Origin: Symsagittifera roscoffensis
Taxonomy: Eukaryota > Xenacoelomorpha > Acoela > Convolutidae
Assembly (NCBI RefSeq): GCF_963678635.1
Contig: NC_087062.1
Span: 31,582,704 to 31,642,703, forward strand
Direction of reading: 5' to 3'
Length of the DNA: 60,000 nucleotides
A program made the translations under genes and the position numbers. The notes under the pieces are model-generated. The model saw only the letters and a program-made list of their open reading frames with translations. It ran no database searches and was not told the DNA's origin. This document shows, one piece after another, positions 10,033 through 21,117 of the stretch. Positions within the stretch are counted from its first letter, which is position 1. Every line of letters starts with the position of its first letter.

Positions 10033-13000
10033 AAACATCCTCATTCCGCTCTAGTACGTCCTTGATGGCTTCGAGCTGTTCATCTTTCAGTTTGCCCCTC
10101 AAGTGTTCAATCTCCGGCAAAACCGGTTTTTCATTTTGCATTTCATCTAGTGTGGGTCGCTCTGGAAAGTTCGAACAGCTCGAAAGACCATCATCCGTTT
10201 CTGACTTAAGTGATTTAATAAGACCTGAAGAATCTTTTATTTTCTGCAATCGTCTCAAGATACAAATTTTGTCCCTGTGATTGGGACAATCAACAACTTC
10301 ATTTTGTTTTGAGTTCTCAATTGTTTCATATCGAGTTTTAACCGGTAAAGCATATCCTAGTTTCCTCCCTCTCTGTATCGTGATCGGTATATCAAGGGTA
10401 TTCAACAAGACACTGACGCAGAGGCCGCTCTTCGTTATCGAAAATGATCTTCCTAAAACAGCAGCACTTTGACTATTAGGATTCGGAACTATGCACACTT
10501 GCTTGTTGTCACTTAGTTCATTGTAATTTTTCATCCTCAAACTTACGATTGCCGCTTCATTAGCTTTTAGCCTCACCCTCCTACTCAAGAATACCGGTGC
10601 TTTGTTTTCATTTACCATTATTAAATTTACCGGTTTGATTGCGTACCTCCTATCCGGGTTCCGTATCCTGAACATTGCGTTATTTAAATCAATCGTTACG
10701 TCGAAATTCCTGATGAAGTCTCTGCCCAAAATGAATTGGTCAGATTCATCTAGGTTTTCTACCACGATAAAGCTCATCCACAGGTTACGTTCCCCCAAAT
10801 TGAGGGCTATTATCGGCGTCCTGCCCAGCACCCGTAGGGCCCCTTTGTTTGCAGCTGACAGCCGTATTCTCGAGTCTATCAAGTCGCCTTTGTCAAAGCC
10901 CATCTTCTCCCAAGTTTCGATTGGTATAACGCTCAAGACTGCTCCCGTGTCAAGCAACCCACGCAACTGAGTCTTTTTGCCACTTATATCCAGCACGTGC
11001 CCTGTCACATCTGCCTCCGTCCCGATGTGCATTGCATCTTCCTCAAGCATGGCGCAGTGTCCAATCGATCTCACTTTTAATTCTTCTTTCCCTACGTAGA
11101 TTTGTCCAATCAGGTCTTCGTCACATGTTATCATCGTCTTGGTATAGATGTTAATCCCATCTATATTTAGCATCACCTCGTGTGGACCGTAAGCTTCAGT
11201 ATATCTGCTATCAACACGTACCGACTTGCTGCCCCCTCTCATGAGTAGTGCTCTCAGTGCTCTAGAAGTCGTTTGTGGGCTTATACCACTCAAATAGTCT
11301 GCATACACGTCAATGTGCATTATTGTCTGGTCGCTCGGCTCGCCCAAGTTTCTGGTTACCTCGTGGCCGCCCACTGTGATTATTGACATTATCCTTGCCC
11401 CGATTTTCGATATGCCAAAAGGTTTACCTGTCACCATTTTCACAGTATTGCAATTCCCTGTCTTCGTTGAGCCTGGTACAGCCTCTGGTATTTGTTTCGA
11501 TCCGGTTAATGCTTCGTTAAAATTCTGTCTTTCTATCTCCAGCTTTAGTCGTTGCTCTATTTCTTTCGCAGCCAGATCCTGTTTCACTTTGGCAATTGCT
11601 TCCGTCGCCGCTTTCTCATAATTTATCTCTAGAGAGTTCCCTGCCGCGGATTCTATGGCATCATTAACATGTGATACAGCTTTCACTGTCTTCGTCGGCA
11701 ATTCCGTGCTTGGTGCTCCTAAGTTCCTCGATTCAAATTCGTTTTGCCTGTTCCGCTGATTCTGCACCGCCGCTAATGCCAACTTATGTTTAGGGTGACT
11801 CTGGTCCTTGACCGCTTCCCAGAACAAGGGACAATCCATTCGGAAGTGCCCCTCCTGGTTACAGAAGAAGCATCTTGCGCCTATCTTGATGATTAAGCCA
11901 GTATAGTACTCGTGTTCCTCCATCTGGCTCATGTCCTCCTCATCTGGTGCATATCCTAGACTCTTCATGCCTTGTTTGTATGTTGTGCAGTCAGCCACGT
12001 GGTGATCCGCCGACCCGCAGTTCGCGCATGATCTGCGCTTGTCCATGTCATCTCTAGGTTTGTACCATGACGACCTCTGCGGTTGACTTCCCCCTTGCGT
12101 GTTCCTGTTTTCTGAATACGAGTATTTCTTGGGTTTCATCAGCATGTATTCCCTTGATTTCTGTCTCATTTCTTCTGGGGTTGGTGCGCTGTCTTTCGAC
12201 AATGTGTAGTATGTTGCTAACATTGTCCTTAAGTCGTCACTTTTTACCCCATCAATGAACTTCGAGGCAATGCTAAAGTTTCTTCTGTTTGTCGACTCCT
12301 CTGGGTTACTCCTTCTTCTCAAGCTCTCGAGATCATCTAGGAACCGATCTATTGACTCGTCGTCCCTCTGCCTTCTATTTTCAAATCGCATCATCGCTTG
12401 GTGACCCTTCATGCCTGACCCGAATCGATTCAGCAATATCTCGAAGATCTTGTCCGCGGTATCGCGTTCTTCTTCTTTCTTCGCAACCACGCATTTTAAT
12501 GCTGTGCCTTCTAAATTGCTGAGTATGGCTGTGCATGCTTGTCTTTCATCGTTCAAGTTGTCTTGCTCTAGATGTAATCTCATCACTTCCTGTATCGCTG
12601 CCGGTCTTTCTTGTGAGGTAGAATTACTCAAGATTGCATCCAATTTCGCCTGTATTGCACACGAACTCTCGGCCTGATTTTTGCTCATTGTGTCCATTCT
12701 CTTTTCCAGGCTACCTAATTGGCTGTTGACATCATCATATCGGTTTTTTAACTGTTGCAAATCTTTTTTGATGTTCTTATCTCGTTCTTCATTGGTGGTT
12801 TCTACATTATCTGACATCTCCTTGAGTCTCTCTTCTGTTGCCTTGGCCAGGTTAAAATAACTATCCAGATACTCGTTTTTGTTGTATCTTAATTCTTTTC
12901 TTATCACTTCTCTGTCCTCTTCGCTGTGCTTCAGCTTTTTGTCGATCTGATTCAGTTTCGCCATCAAGTCACCTAGCTCAAGAGTAGCCTCTTCATGGTC

Positions 13001-13558
13001 AGCCGTCGGTTTTTCTTCGGCCGTCGCTTCTGCTCTAGTTTGTTCCTCTCTCGGATTGGCTTCTGTCGTCTTCGTGCTCACTGTTCCAAATGTTCGTGCT
13101 CTTTCAGCTTTTGGTTCTTCAGTCACGTTCTCTTTCGTTTTTATTCCGACCATCATCGCCAACCTTTCTGTAAAAGATGTCTTTTTTACTTGAGAGTCTT
13201 CTTTCACCGTTTCTTCGGTGTTGCCTATTGCATCTTCCACGTTGTCTATTGGTGAGAATTCTATGGGTTTCGAGTTTGGTTCTTCTGCATTGGGCATTGG
13301 AGTTGACTCCGTCGCTATTTTCCTTGTTTCATCAACACTTTGATCAGGTGTCTCTAGATCAATCTCGATGGTGGGTTCTACTCGTTCCCCTTCCATGCCC
13401 TCTCTTGCTCTCTCCGTTGTACTCCTTGTGCTGACCATATTAACTGAAAAGCTCTTCTTTGTTATCTTCGGACCCATTGATGTTGTTTTGCGTAGCGACG
13501 AATTATACTTTGCTTCGGTAGGTCTTTTTTCAGCTACCGGTACCCTGCTCCGCCTCAT
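10025..13558 (-). CDS. fused gag-protease ORF, block B (RT truncated, internal deletion)
   Basis: This ORF of 1177 residues joins the coiled-coil gag N-terminus (about 321 residues) directly to the capsid region. A segment equivalent to 6006-6361 of block A, including the in-frame TAA, is replaced by 5 bp, so the net loss is 351 bp and the frame is kept. Both CCHC knuckles and the protease DTG are intact. The frame ends in three junction-derived residues (VWY) and a stop, where pol breaks off before the RT catalytic core. It could encode gag and protease but no polymerase. The fusion looks like a deletion, not splicing, because the borders lack GT-AG. Confidence 0.85.
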   Translation of the reverse strand: MRRSRVPVAEKRPTEAKYNSSLRKTTSMGPKITKKSFSVNMVSTRSTTERAREGMEGERVEPTIEIDLETPDQSVDETRKIATESTPMPNAEEPNSKPIEFSPIDNVEDAIGNTEETVKEDSQVKKTSFTERLAMMVGIKTKENVTEEPKAERARTFGTVSTKTTEANPREEQTRAEATAEEKPTADHEEATLELGDLMAKLNQIDKKLKHSEEDREVIRKELRYNKNEYLDSYFNLAKATEERLKEMSDNVETTNEERDKNIKKDLQQLKNRYDDVNSQLGSLEKRMDTMSKNQAESSCAIQAKLDAILSNSTSQERPAAIQEVMRLHLEQDNLNDERQACTAILSNLEGTALKCVVAKKEEERDTADKIFEILLNRFGSGMKGHQAMMRFENRRQRDDESIDRFLDDLESLRRRSNPEESTNRRNFSIASKFIDGVKSDDLRTMLATYYTLSKDSAPTPEEMRQKSREYMLMKPKKYSYSENRNTQGGSQPQRSSWYKPRDDMDKRRSCANCGSADHHVADCTTYKQGMKSLGYAPDEEDMSQMEEHEYYTGLIIKIGARCFFCNQEGHFRMDCPLFWEAVKDQSHPKHKLALAAVQNQRNRQNEFESRNLGAPSTELPTKTVKAVSHVNDAIESAAGNSLEINYEKAATEAIAKVKQDLAAKEIEQRLKLEIERQNFNEALTGSKQIPEAVPGSTKTGNCNTVKMVTGKPFGISKIGARIMSIITVGGHEVTRNLGEPSDQTIMHIDVYADYLSGISPQTTSRALRALLMRGGSKSVRVDSRYTEAYGPHEVMLNIDGINIYTKTMITCDEDLIGQIYVGKEELKVRSIGHCAMLEEDAMHIGTEADVTGHVLDISGKKTQLRGLLDTGAVLSVIPIETWEKMGFDKGDLIDSRIRLSAANKGALRVLGRTPIIALNLGERNLWMSFIVVENLDESDQFILGRDFIRNFDVTIDLNNAMFRIRNPDRRYAIKPVNLIMVNENKAPVFLSRRVRLKANEAAIVSLRMKNYNELSDNKQVCIVPNPNSQSAAVLGRSFSITKSGLCVSVLLNTLDIPITIQRGRKLGYALPVKTRYETIENSKQNEVVDCPNHRDKICILRRLQKIKDSSGLIKSLKSETDDGLSSCSNFPERPTLDEMQNEKPVLPEIEHLRGKLKDEQLEAIKDVLERNEDVWY

Positions 13559-13662
13559 TATTTCTATTTACAATTGCTCTTATTTACAATTTTACTATAT
13601 ACACAATCCTATTCTAAGAATAAAATCTTTCGAGAGGAAAAAAAATTTCTTAAAAAAAAAAA

Positions 13663-13969
13663 TATACAACGTGGTGAAAACCTTGTTTCAGTTCTCTTTA
13701 TTAACTTTTCGAGAAACTTTCCTTATTTGTGGTCTCAACTGTACCTGGTTCCAATTAGTCTTGTTCTACCTTAATTCTGTCTTAAAACACTTCTTGTAAT
13801 TTTACTTCAATTTTTATACAACGTGGTGAAAACCTTGTTTCAGTTCTCTTTATTAACTTTTCGAGAAACTTTCCTTATTTGTGGTCTCAACTGTACCTGG
13901 TTCCAATTAGTCTTGTTCTACCTTAATTCTGTCTTAAAACACTTCTTGTAATTTTACTTCAATTTTTAT
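13663..13969. repeat. 152-bp direct tandem duplication in leader (block B)
   Basis: Same two-copy duplication as in block A, at the same distance from the gag start. Confidence 0.9.
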
Positions 13970-13971
13970 AC

Positions 13972-14704
13972 TGTCCCAAGACTTCCAATTGCCGTCCCTA
14001 CTTTTCTTTGTACCGTCCCAGGCTTCTTTCTCCTGTCCCAAGACTGTTCGGTACCGTCCCAGTACTTTCCGGCCGTGTCCCAAGACTCTTGTCCAAGACT
14101 ACTGTCCCAAGGCTAGTGTCCCAAGACTACTGTCCCAAGATTAGTGTCCCAAGACTAGTGTCCCAAGACTACTGTCCCAAGACTACTGTCCCAAGACTAG
14201 TGTCCCAAGACTACTGTCCCAAGACTCCCGTCCCAAGACCCTGTCCCAAGACCCTTGTCCCAAGACCCTTGTCCCAAGACCCTGTCCCAAGACCCTGTCC
14301 CAAGGCCCTTGTCCCAAGACCTTGTCCCAAGACCTTGTCCCAAGACCCTGTCCCAAGACCTTGTCCCAAGACCCTGTCCCAAGACCTTGTCCCAAGACCC
14401 TGTCCCAAGACCCTGTCCCAAGACTCTTGTCCCAAGACCTTGTCCCAAGACCCTGTCCCAAGACCTTGTCCCAAGACCCTGTCCCAAGACCTTGTCCCAA
14501 GACCCTGTCCCAAGACCCTATCCCAAGACCCTTGTCCCAAGACCTTGTCCCAAGACCTTGTCCCAAGACCCTGTCCCAAGACCCTTGTCCCGAGACCCTG
14601 TCCCAAGACCCTGTCCCAAGACCACTGTCCCAAGACTGTACTGTCCCGAGACTGTCCCCAGACTGCTCTGTCCTAAGACTTCTTCGGCACTGTCCCAAGA
14701 CTGT
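13972..14704. repeat. 12-13 bp minisatellite, block B
   Basis: Same length and order of variant units as block A by eye, including the odd units cccaaggccct and cctatccc. This supports very recent duplication of the whole block. Confidence 0.95.
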
Positions 14705-15574
14705 TGACAAGTGTCTGGGTGGTGGGACTTCTTTCCTCTTCGTTATGGGGACTTCTTGATTCGCCGCACCTTGTACCACCACTCAAGCTCTAGTAAAATT
14801 TTCCCAAAATCCTCTCTTAAAAGCCAAATGCTGACCCCCCTTTTTCTTATTTCTCTTTTTGGCTACCTCTATTTCAATGTTCCAAGTAACTTGAGACCAA
14901 AACCTGTGCGCAGGTATCTTGTGATCACCTGTTCGTACAAAATTTTAACCCAAATCCTCACCAAAATGCAACAAAAATCTAAGCAAGAAAAAGTAATAAA
15001 AACAGAAAGATGAGCCCACCTAAAATTCAAAGGTGACTAATGTCTACCTTCTATCGAAAAAAAATGTCTTGTACCTAATTGCCACGCGTTTCCTTCCCCC
15101 CTGCTAGCGATCTTATGGGGTATCACAAAAACTGTCTATGTCCGTTCCCCCCTACCGATCCGACCAGGGTACCTTCCTTAACTCGAGTTCAAATTTCGAT
15201 ATCCAACTAATATTACCAACGCGTGTTAATTTCTAATGTAACTAAGTCAACGATGTCGACTAATTAGTTACTCTAATTTCCCCCTTTTTACAATTTACAA
15301 CCGCTAACCTCTAACTTAACCAGCCCCCCTACTAACCTCCCCCCTTTTTAGCCCCCCTTCTTAAGCCTAAAATTACCTTAAGCGCCGGATGCTAAACCTC
15401 TCAAGAGAAAACCGTAGACCTGTCTCCAGGCCTGCTCAAGTAAAAACGTTCCTCAAAACCGGGGGATGTCGCTTATCCTACTTTACACTTATCTCCTATA
15501 ATGTAATGTGGATTTTAACGATACCCGTTCTGCCCAACTTGAGAACTCGAGAATTGCCAAATCCTTCTTGGCTG

Positions 15575-15767
15575 CTTTCCCACTCGACTGGTCACCTGTT
15601 CCAGTCCAGTCTCCTATTGGTTCAGCTCAAGTGTCCCTGAACCACTTTCCCACTCGGCTGGTCACCTCTTCCAGTCAAGTCTCCTATTGGTTCAGCTAAG
15701 TGTCCCTGAACCACTTTCCCACTCGGCTGGTCACCTCTTCCAGTCAAGTCTCCTATTGGTCCAGCTA
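15575..15767. repeat. 70-bp repeat, three copies (block B leader)
   Basis: Third-generation copy of the leader array. One unit is a base shorter than in blocks A and C. Confidence 0.85.
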
Positions 15768-16243
15768 AGTTCCAAGCTATCTGAAAACCCTTGACAACGC
15801 CCCACACTCGGGCACTTTATTCAGTTTACTGGTTTAAATTGCTAGGTTGATCGAAACGATCGAACTTGTAAAACAGTATGGGTATACTATTTAATTAATA
15901 TAAAGGTTTGATCCAACTAATCTGGTGTCAAAGTCACTGTCTTTTTTCGTTTTATGGTTTTTGTTCCTTTTTCTATTCTTTTTTGGTTTTTGTTTTGCTT
16001 TTTATCTTTTTGCTCGTGTTTTTGTCCCCCTAGTTGCCCCCCTTTACTCGGTTAGCTAAGCCTCGTTCGGAGAGCGTACCAGGAAATTTTCTCGAGTTTT
16101 CTTAAAAAGCTATCACGGTACAACCGGAAGGTTTGCACGTTCCTGTCGAACCGTACCGCCGGTACTCTAGAATGGGCATTCAGCCCGAAGCTGTCTCAAG
16201 TGGGTTCGACTCCGTAGTCTTGATGTCGTAAACACCCAGGAGC

Positions 16244-16265
16244 CTAGTACGTCAAACCTAGTACC
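16244..16265. other. 22-bp junction insertion between block B leader and block C pol
   Basis: Base-for-base the same insertion as at 10011-10032, joining the same leader and pol positions. One event therefore created the junction, and it was then copied. Confidence 0.85.
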
Positions 16266-18984
16266 AAACATCCTCATTCCGCTCTAGTACGTCCTTGATG
16301 GCTTCGAGCTGTTCATCTTTCAGTTTGCCCCTCAAGTGTTCAATCTCCGGCAAAACCGGTTTTTCATTTTGCATTTCATCTAGTGTGGGTCGCTCTGGAA
16401 AGTTCGAACAGCTCGAAAGACCATCATCCGTTTCTGACTTAAGTGATTTAATAAGACCTGAAGAATCTTTTATTTTCTGCAATCGTCTCAAGATACAAAT
16501 TTTGTCCCTGTGATTGGGACAATCAACAACTTCATTTTGTTTTGAGTTCTCAATTGTTTCATATCGAGTTTTAACCGGTAAAGCATATCCTAGTTTCCTC
16601 CCTCTCTGTATCGTGATCGGTATATCAAGGGTATTCAACAAGACACTGACGCAGAGGCCGCTCTTCGTTATCGAAAATGATCTTCCTAAAACAGCAGCAC
16701 TTTGACTATTAGGATTCGGAACTATGCACACTTGCTTGTTGTCACTTAGTTCATTGTAATTTTTCATCCTCAAACTTACGATTGCCGCTTCATTAGCTTT
16801 TAGCCTCACCCTCCTACTCAAGAATACCGGTGCTTTGTTTTCATTTACCATTATTAAATTTACCGGTTTGATTGCGTACCTCCTATCCGGGTTCCGTATC
16901 CTGAACATTGCGTTATTTAAATCAATCGTTACGTCGAAATTCCTGATGAAGTCTCTGCCCAAAATGAATTGGTCAGATTCATCTAGGTTTTCTACCACGA
17001 TAAAGCTCATCCACAGGTTACGTTCCCCCAAATTGAGGGCTATTATCGGCGTCCTGCCCAGCACCCGTAGGGCCCCTTTGTTTGCAGCTGACAGCCGTAT
17101 TCTCGAGTCTATCAAGTCGCCTTTGTCAAAGCCCATCTTCTCCCAAGTTTCGATTGGTATAACGCTCAAGACTGCTCCCGTGTCAAGCAACCCACGCAAC
17201 TGAGTCTTTTTGCCACTTATATCCAGCACGTGCCCTGTCACATCTGCCTCCGTCCCGATGTGCATTGCATCTTCCTCAAGCATGGCGCAGTGTCCAATCG
17301 ATCTCACTTTTAATTCTTCTTTCCCTACGTAGATTTGTCCAATCAGGTCTTCGTCACATGTTATCATCGTCTTGGTATAGATGTTAATCCCATCTATATT
17401 TAGCATCACCTCGTGTGGACCGTAAGCTTCAGTATATCTGCTATCAACACGTACCGACTTGCTGCCCCCTCTCATGAGTAGTGCTCTCAGTGCTCTAGAA
17501 GTCGTTTGTGGGCTTATACCACTCAAATAGTCTGCATACACGTCAATGTGCATTATTGTCTGGTCGCTCGGCTCGCCCAAGTTTCTGGTTACCTCGTGGC
17601 CGCCCACTGTGATTATTGACATTATCCTTGCCCCGATTTTCGATATGCCAAAAGGTTTACCTGTCACCATTTTCACAGTATTGCAATTCCCTGTCTTCGT
17701 TGAGCCTGGTACAGCCTCTGGTATTTGTTTCGATCCGGTTAATGCTTCGTTAAAATTCTGTCTTTCTATCTCCAGCTTTAGTCGTTGCTCTATTTCTTTC
17801 GCAGCCAGATCCTGTTTCACTTTGGCAATTGCTTCCGTCGCCGCTTTCTCATAATTTATCTCTAGAGAGTTCCCTGCCGCGGATTCTATGGCATCATTAA
17901 CATGTGATACAGCTTTCACTGTCTTCGTCGGCAATTCCGTGCTTGGTGCTCCTAAGTTCCTCGATTCAAATTCGTTTTGCCTGTTCCGCTGATTATGCAC
18001 CGCCGCTAATGCCAACTTATGTTTAGGGTGACTCTGGTCCTTGACCGCTTCCCAGAACAAGGGACAATCCATTCGGAAGTGCCCCTCCTGGTTACAGAAG
18101 AAGCATCTTGCGCCTATCTTGATGATTAAGCCAGTATAGTACTCGTGTTCCTCCATCTGGCTCATGTCCTCCTCATCTGGTGCATATCCTAGACTCTTCA
18201 TGCCTTGTTTGTATGTTGTGCAGTCAGCCACGTGGTGATCCGCCGACCCGCAGTTCGCGCATGATCTGCGCTTGTCCATGTCATCTCTAGGTTTGTACCA
18301 TGACGACCTCTGCGGTTGACTTCCCCCTTGCGTGTTCCTGTTTTCTGAATACGAGTATTTCTTGGGTTTCATCAGCATGTATTCCCTTGATTTCTGTCTC
18401 ATTTCTTCTGGGGTTGGTGCGCTGTCTTTCGACAATGTGTAGTATGTTGCTAACATTGTCCTTAAGTCGTCACTTTTTACCCCATCAATGAACTTCGAGG
18501 CAATGCTAAAGTTTCTTCTGTTTGTCGACTCCTCTGGGTTACTCCTTCTTCTCAAGCTCTCGAGATCATCTAGGAACCGATCTATTGACTCGTCGTCCCT
18601 CTGCCTTCTCTTTTCAAATCGCATCATCGCTTGGTGACCCTTCATGCCTGACCCGAATCGATTCAGCAATATCTCGAAGATCTTGTCCGCGGTATCGCGT
18701 TCTTCTTCTTTCTTCGCAACCACGCATTTTAATGCTGTGCCTTCTAAATTGCTGAGTATGGCTGTGCATGCTTGTCTTTCATCGTTCAAGTTGTCTTGCT
18801 CTAGATGTAATCTCATCACTTCCACCCACGTGTCAATGCATCCATCTGAGTCGTCTTTGAATTCTTTTGGCTTCTTGAATGTTTTTCTTGATTTCCCATC
18901 TCTCCTATCGCTCGAGTTAGTGTTCCTCGTGGCGAAGGCCTCTAGAGTCCTGTTCATCATCTCCCAAGTGTTTGCCCATGTCAT
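16258..18984 (-). CDS. gag(capsid/nucleocapsid)-protease ORF, block C, truncated in RT
   Basis: This ORF of 908 residues corresponds to the first 70% of the block A polyprotein ORF: capsid-like region, two CCHC knuckles and protease DTG. It stops at the block junction with VWY and a stop codon, before the RT catalytic core. It differs from block A by a few residues, for example FEKRRQ for FENRRQ and an H for Q near the second knuckle. It shares with block B the change ENSKQNE for ENPKQNE, so C and B share an ancestor for this part. As in block A, an in-frame TAA separates it from the upstream gag ORF. Confidence 0.85.
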   Translation of the reverse strand: MTWANTWEMMNRTLEAFATRNTNSSDRRDGKSRKTFKKPKEFKDDSDGCIDTWVEVMRLHLEQDNLNDERQACTAILSNLEGTALKCVVAKKEEERDTADKIFEILLNRFGSGMKGHQAMMRFEKRRQRDDESIDRFLDDLESLRRRSNPEESTNRRNFSIASKFIDGVKSDDLRTMLATYYTLSKDSAPTPEEMRQKSREYMLMKPKKYSYSENRNTQGGSQPQRSSWYKPRDDMDKRRSCANCGSADHHVADCTTYKQGMKSLGYAPDEEDMSQMEEHEYYTGLIIKIGARCFFCNQEGHFRMDCPLFWEAVKDQSHPKHKLALAAVHNQRNRQNEFESRNLGAPSTELPTKTVKAVSHVNDAIESAAGNSLEINYEKAATEAIAKVKQDLAAKEIEQRLKLEIERQNFNEALTGSKQIPEAVPGSTKTGNCNTVKMVTGKPFGISKIGARIMSIITVGGHEVTRNLGEPSDQTIMHIDVYADYLSGISPQTTSRALRALLMRGGSKSVRVDSRYTEAYGPHEVMLNIDGINIYTKTMITCDEDLIGQIYVGKEELKVRSIGHCAMLEEDAMHIGTEADVTGHVLDISGKKTQLRGLLDTGAVLSVIPIETWEKMGFDKGDLIDSRIRLSAANKGALRVLGRTPIIALNLGERNLWMSFIVVENLDESDQFILGRDFIRNFDVTIDLNNAMFRIRNPDRRYAIKPVNLIMVNENKAPVFLSRRVRLKANEAAIVSLRMKNYNELSDNKQVCIVPNPNSQSAAVLGRSFSITKSGLCVSVLLNTLDIPITIQRGRKLGYALPVKTRYETIENSKQNEVVDCPNHRDKICILRRLQKIKDSSGLIKSLKSETDDGLSSCSNFPERPTLDEMQNEKPVLPEIEHLRGKLKDEQLEAIKDVLERNEDVWY

Positions 18985-19041
18985 AGCATCCGGACCTGCG
19001 TTGCTGTTAGCTGTTGAGTCCCCCGGACCAGTCGTTGTACT

Positions 19042-20142
19042 TTACATTCCATTCTTCATGATTGTTTTAGCAGCTGTTGGTGCTATGCTCACCGTATCCC
19101 GGGTTAAGGGCAACGGTGTCGATTGCCGTTTGTTCCTTTGTGGTTCCACAAAGTCAACTCTGGTGCCTTGCGTGCGATCCGCTGCCGGTCTTTCTTGTGA
19201 GGTAGAATTACTCAAGATTGCATCCAATTTCGCCTGTATTGCACACGAACTCTCGGCCTGATTTTTGCTCATTGTGTCCATTCTCTTTTCCAGGCTACCT
19301 AATTGGCTGTTGACATCATCATATCGGTTTTTTAACTGTTGCAAATCTTTTTTGATGTTCTTATCTCGTTCTTCATTGGTGGTTTCTACATTATCTGACA
19401 TCTCCTTGAGTCTCTCTTCTGTTGCCTTGGCCAGGTTAAAATAACTATCCAGATACTCGTTTTTGTTGTATCTTAATTCTTTTCTTATCACTTCTCTGTC
19501 CTCTTCGCTGTGCTTCAGCTTTTTGTCGATCTGATTCAGTTTCGCCATCAAGTCACCTAGCTCAAGAGTAGCCTCTTCATGGTCAGCCGTCGGTTTTTCT
19601 TCGGCCGTCGCTTCTGCTCTAGTTTGTTCCTCTCTCGGATTGGCTTCTGTCGTCTTCGTGCTCACTGTTCCAAATGTTCGTGCTCTTTCAGCTTTTGGTT
19701 CTTCAGTCACGTTCTCTTTCGTTTTTATTCCGACCATCATCGCCAACCTTTCTGTAAAAGATGTCTTTTTTACTTGAGAGTCTTCTTTCACCGTTTCTTC
19801 GGTGTTGCCTATTGCATCTTCCACGTTGTCTATTGGTGAGAATTCTATGGGTTTCGAGTTTGGTTCTTCTGCATTGGGCATTGGAGTTGACTCCGTCGCT
19901 ATTTTCCTTGTTTCATCAACACTTTGATCAGGTGTCTCTAGATCAATCTCGATGGTGGGTTCTACTCGTTCCCCTTCCATGCCCTCTCTTGCTCTCTCCG
20001 TTGTACTCCTTGTGCTGACCATATTAACTGAAAAGCTCTTCTTTGTTATCTTCGGACCCATTGATGTTGTTTTGCGTAGCGACGAATTATACTTTGCTTC
20101 GGTAGGTCTTTTTTCAGCTACCGGTACCCTGCTCCGCCTCAT
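19042..20142 (-). CDS. gag N-terminal ORF (coiled-coil protein), block C
   Basis: 366 residues, identical to the block A protein as far as I can see, with the same predicted coiled coil at about residues 195-310. It ends in TAA (19042-19044) with the same reading frame open on the far side. It is the block nearest to the LTR and primer site, so its gag would be the first one translated from an LTR-driven transcript. Confidence 0.8.
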   Translation of the reverse strand: MRRSRVPVAEKRPTEAKYNSSLRKTTSMGPKITKKSFSVNMVSTRSTTERAREGMEGERVEPTIEIDLETPDQSVDETRKIATESTPMPNAEEPNSKPIEFSPIDNVEDAIGNTEETVKEDSQVKKTSFTERLAMMVGIKTKENVTEEPKAERARTFGTVSTKTTEANPREEQTRAEATAEEKPTADHEEATLELGDLMAKLNQIDKKLKHSEEDREVIRKELRYNKNEYLDSYFNLAKATEERLKEMSDNVETTNEERDKNIKKDLQQLKNRYDDVNSQLGSLEKRMDTMSKNQAESSCAIQAKLDAILSNSTSQERPAADRTQGTRVDFVEPQRNKRQSTPLPLTRDTVSIAPTAAKTIMKNGM

Positions 20143-20248
20143 TATTTCTATTTACAATTGCTCTTATTTACAATTTTACTATATACACAATCCTATTCTA
20201 AGAATAAAATCTTTCGAGAGGAAAAAAAAAATTTCTTAAAAAAAAAAA

Positions 20249-20555
20249 TATACAACGTGGTGAAAACCTTGTTTCAGTTCTCTTTATTAACTTTTCGAGA
20301 AACTTTCCTTATTTGTGGTCTCAACTGTACCTGGTTCCAATTAGTCTTGTTCTACCTTAATTCTGTCTTAAAACACTTCTTGTAATTTTACTTCAATTTT
20401 TATACAACGTGGTGAAAACCTTGTTTCAGTTCTCTTTATTAACTTTTCGAGAAACTTTCCTTATTTGTGGTCTCAACTGTACCTGGTTCCAATTAGTCTT
20501 GTTCTACCTTAATTCTGTCTTAAAACACTTCTTGTAATTTTACTTCAATTTTTAT
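20249..20555. repeat. 152-bp direct tandem duplication in leader (block C)
   Basis: Same pair as at 7429 and 13663. Confidence 0.9.
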
Positions 20556-20557
20556 AC

Positions 20558-21117
20558 TGTCCCAAGACTTCCAATTGCCGTCCCTACTTTTCTTTGTACC
20601 GTCCCAGGCTTCTTTCTCCTGTCCCAAGACTGTTCGGTACCGTCCCAGTACTTTCCGGCCGTGTCCCAAGACTCTTGTCCAAGACTACTGTCCCAAGGCT
20701 AGTGTCCCAAGACTACTGTCCCAAGATTAGTGTCCCAAGACTAGTGTCCCAAGACTACTGTCCCAAGACTAGTGTCCCAAGACTACTGTCCCAAGACTCC
20801 CGTCCCAAGACCCTGTCCCAAGACCCTGTCCCAAGACCCTTGTCCCAAGACCTTGTCCCAAGACCCTGTCCCAAGACCTTGTCCCAAGACCCTGTCCCAA
20901 GACCTTGTCCCAAGACCCTGTCCCAAGACCCTATCCCAAGACCCTTGTCCCAAGACCTTGTCCCAAGACCTTGTCCCAAGACCCTGTCCCAAGACCCTTG
21001 TCCCAAGACCCTGTCCCAAGACCCTGTCCCAAGACCACTGTCCCAAGACTGTACTGTCCCGAGACTGTCCCCAGACTGCTCTGTCCTAAGACTTCTTCGG
21101 CACTGTCCCAAGACTGT
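20558..21117. repeat. 12-13 bp minisatellite, block C (contracted)
   Basis: About 560 bp, some 173 bp shorter than in blocks A and B, with the same flanks and the same degenerate end units. It is the most divergent part of the three blocks. Confidence 0.95.

Larger units (their letters stand above)
13559..16243 (-). other. retrotransposon leader, block B
   Basis: Near-identical copy of the block A leader with all three internal repeat arrays. It differs by isolated substitutions and one missing base in the 70-bp array (gctaagtg instead of gctcaagtg). It joins block C pol through the 22-bp insertion rather than a primer site or LTR. Confidence 0.75.

Noticed and set aside
12590-12610. Block B deletion as a spliced intron captured by reverse transcription
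   Set aside because: The borders in block A lack GT-AG, and block B has 5 bp not present in block A.
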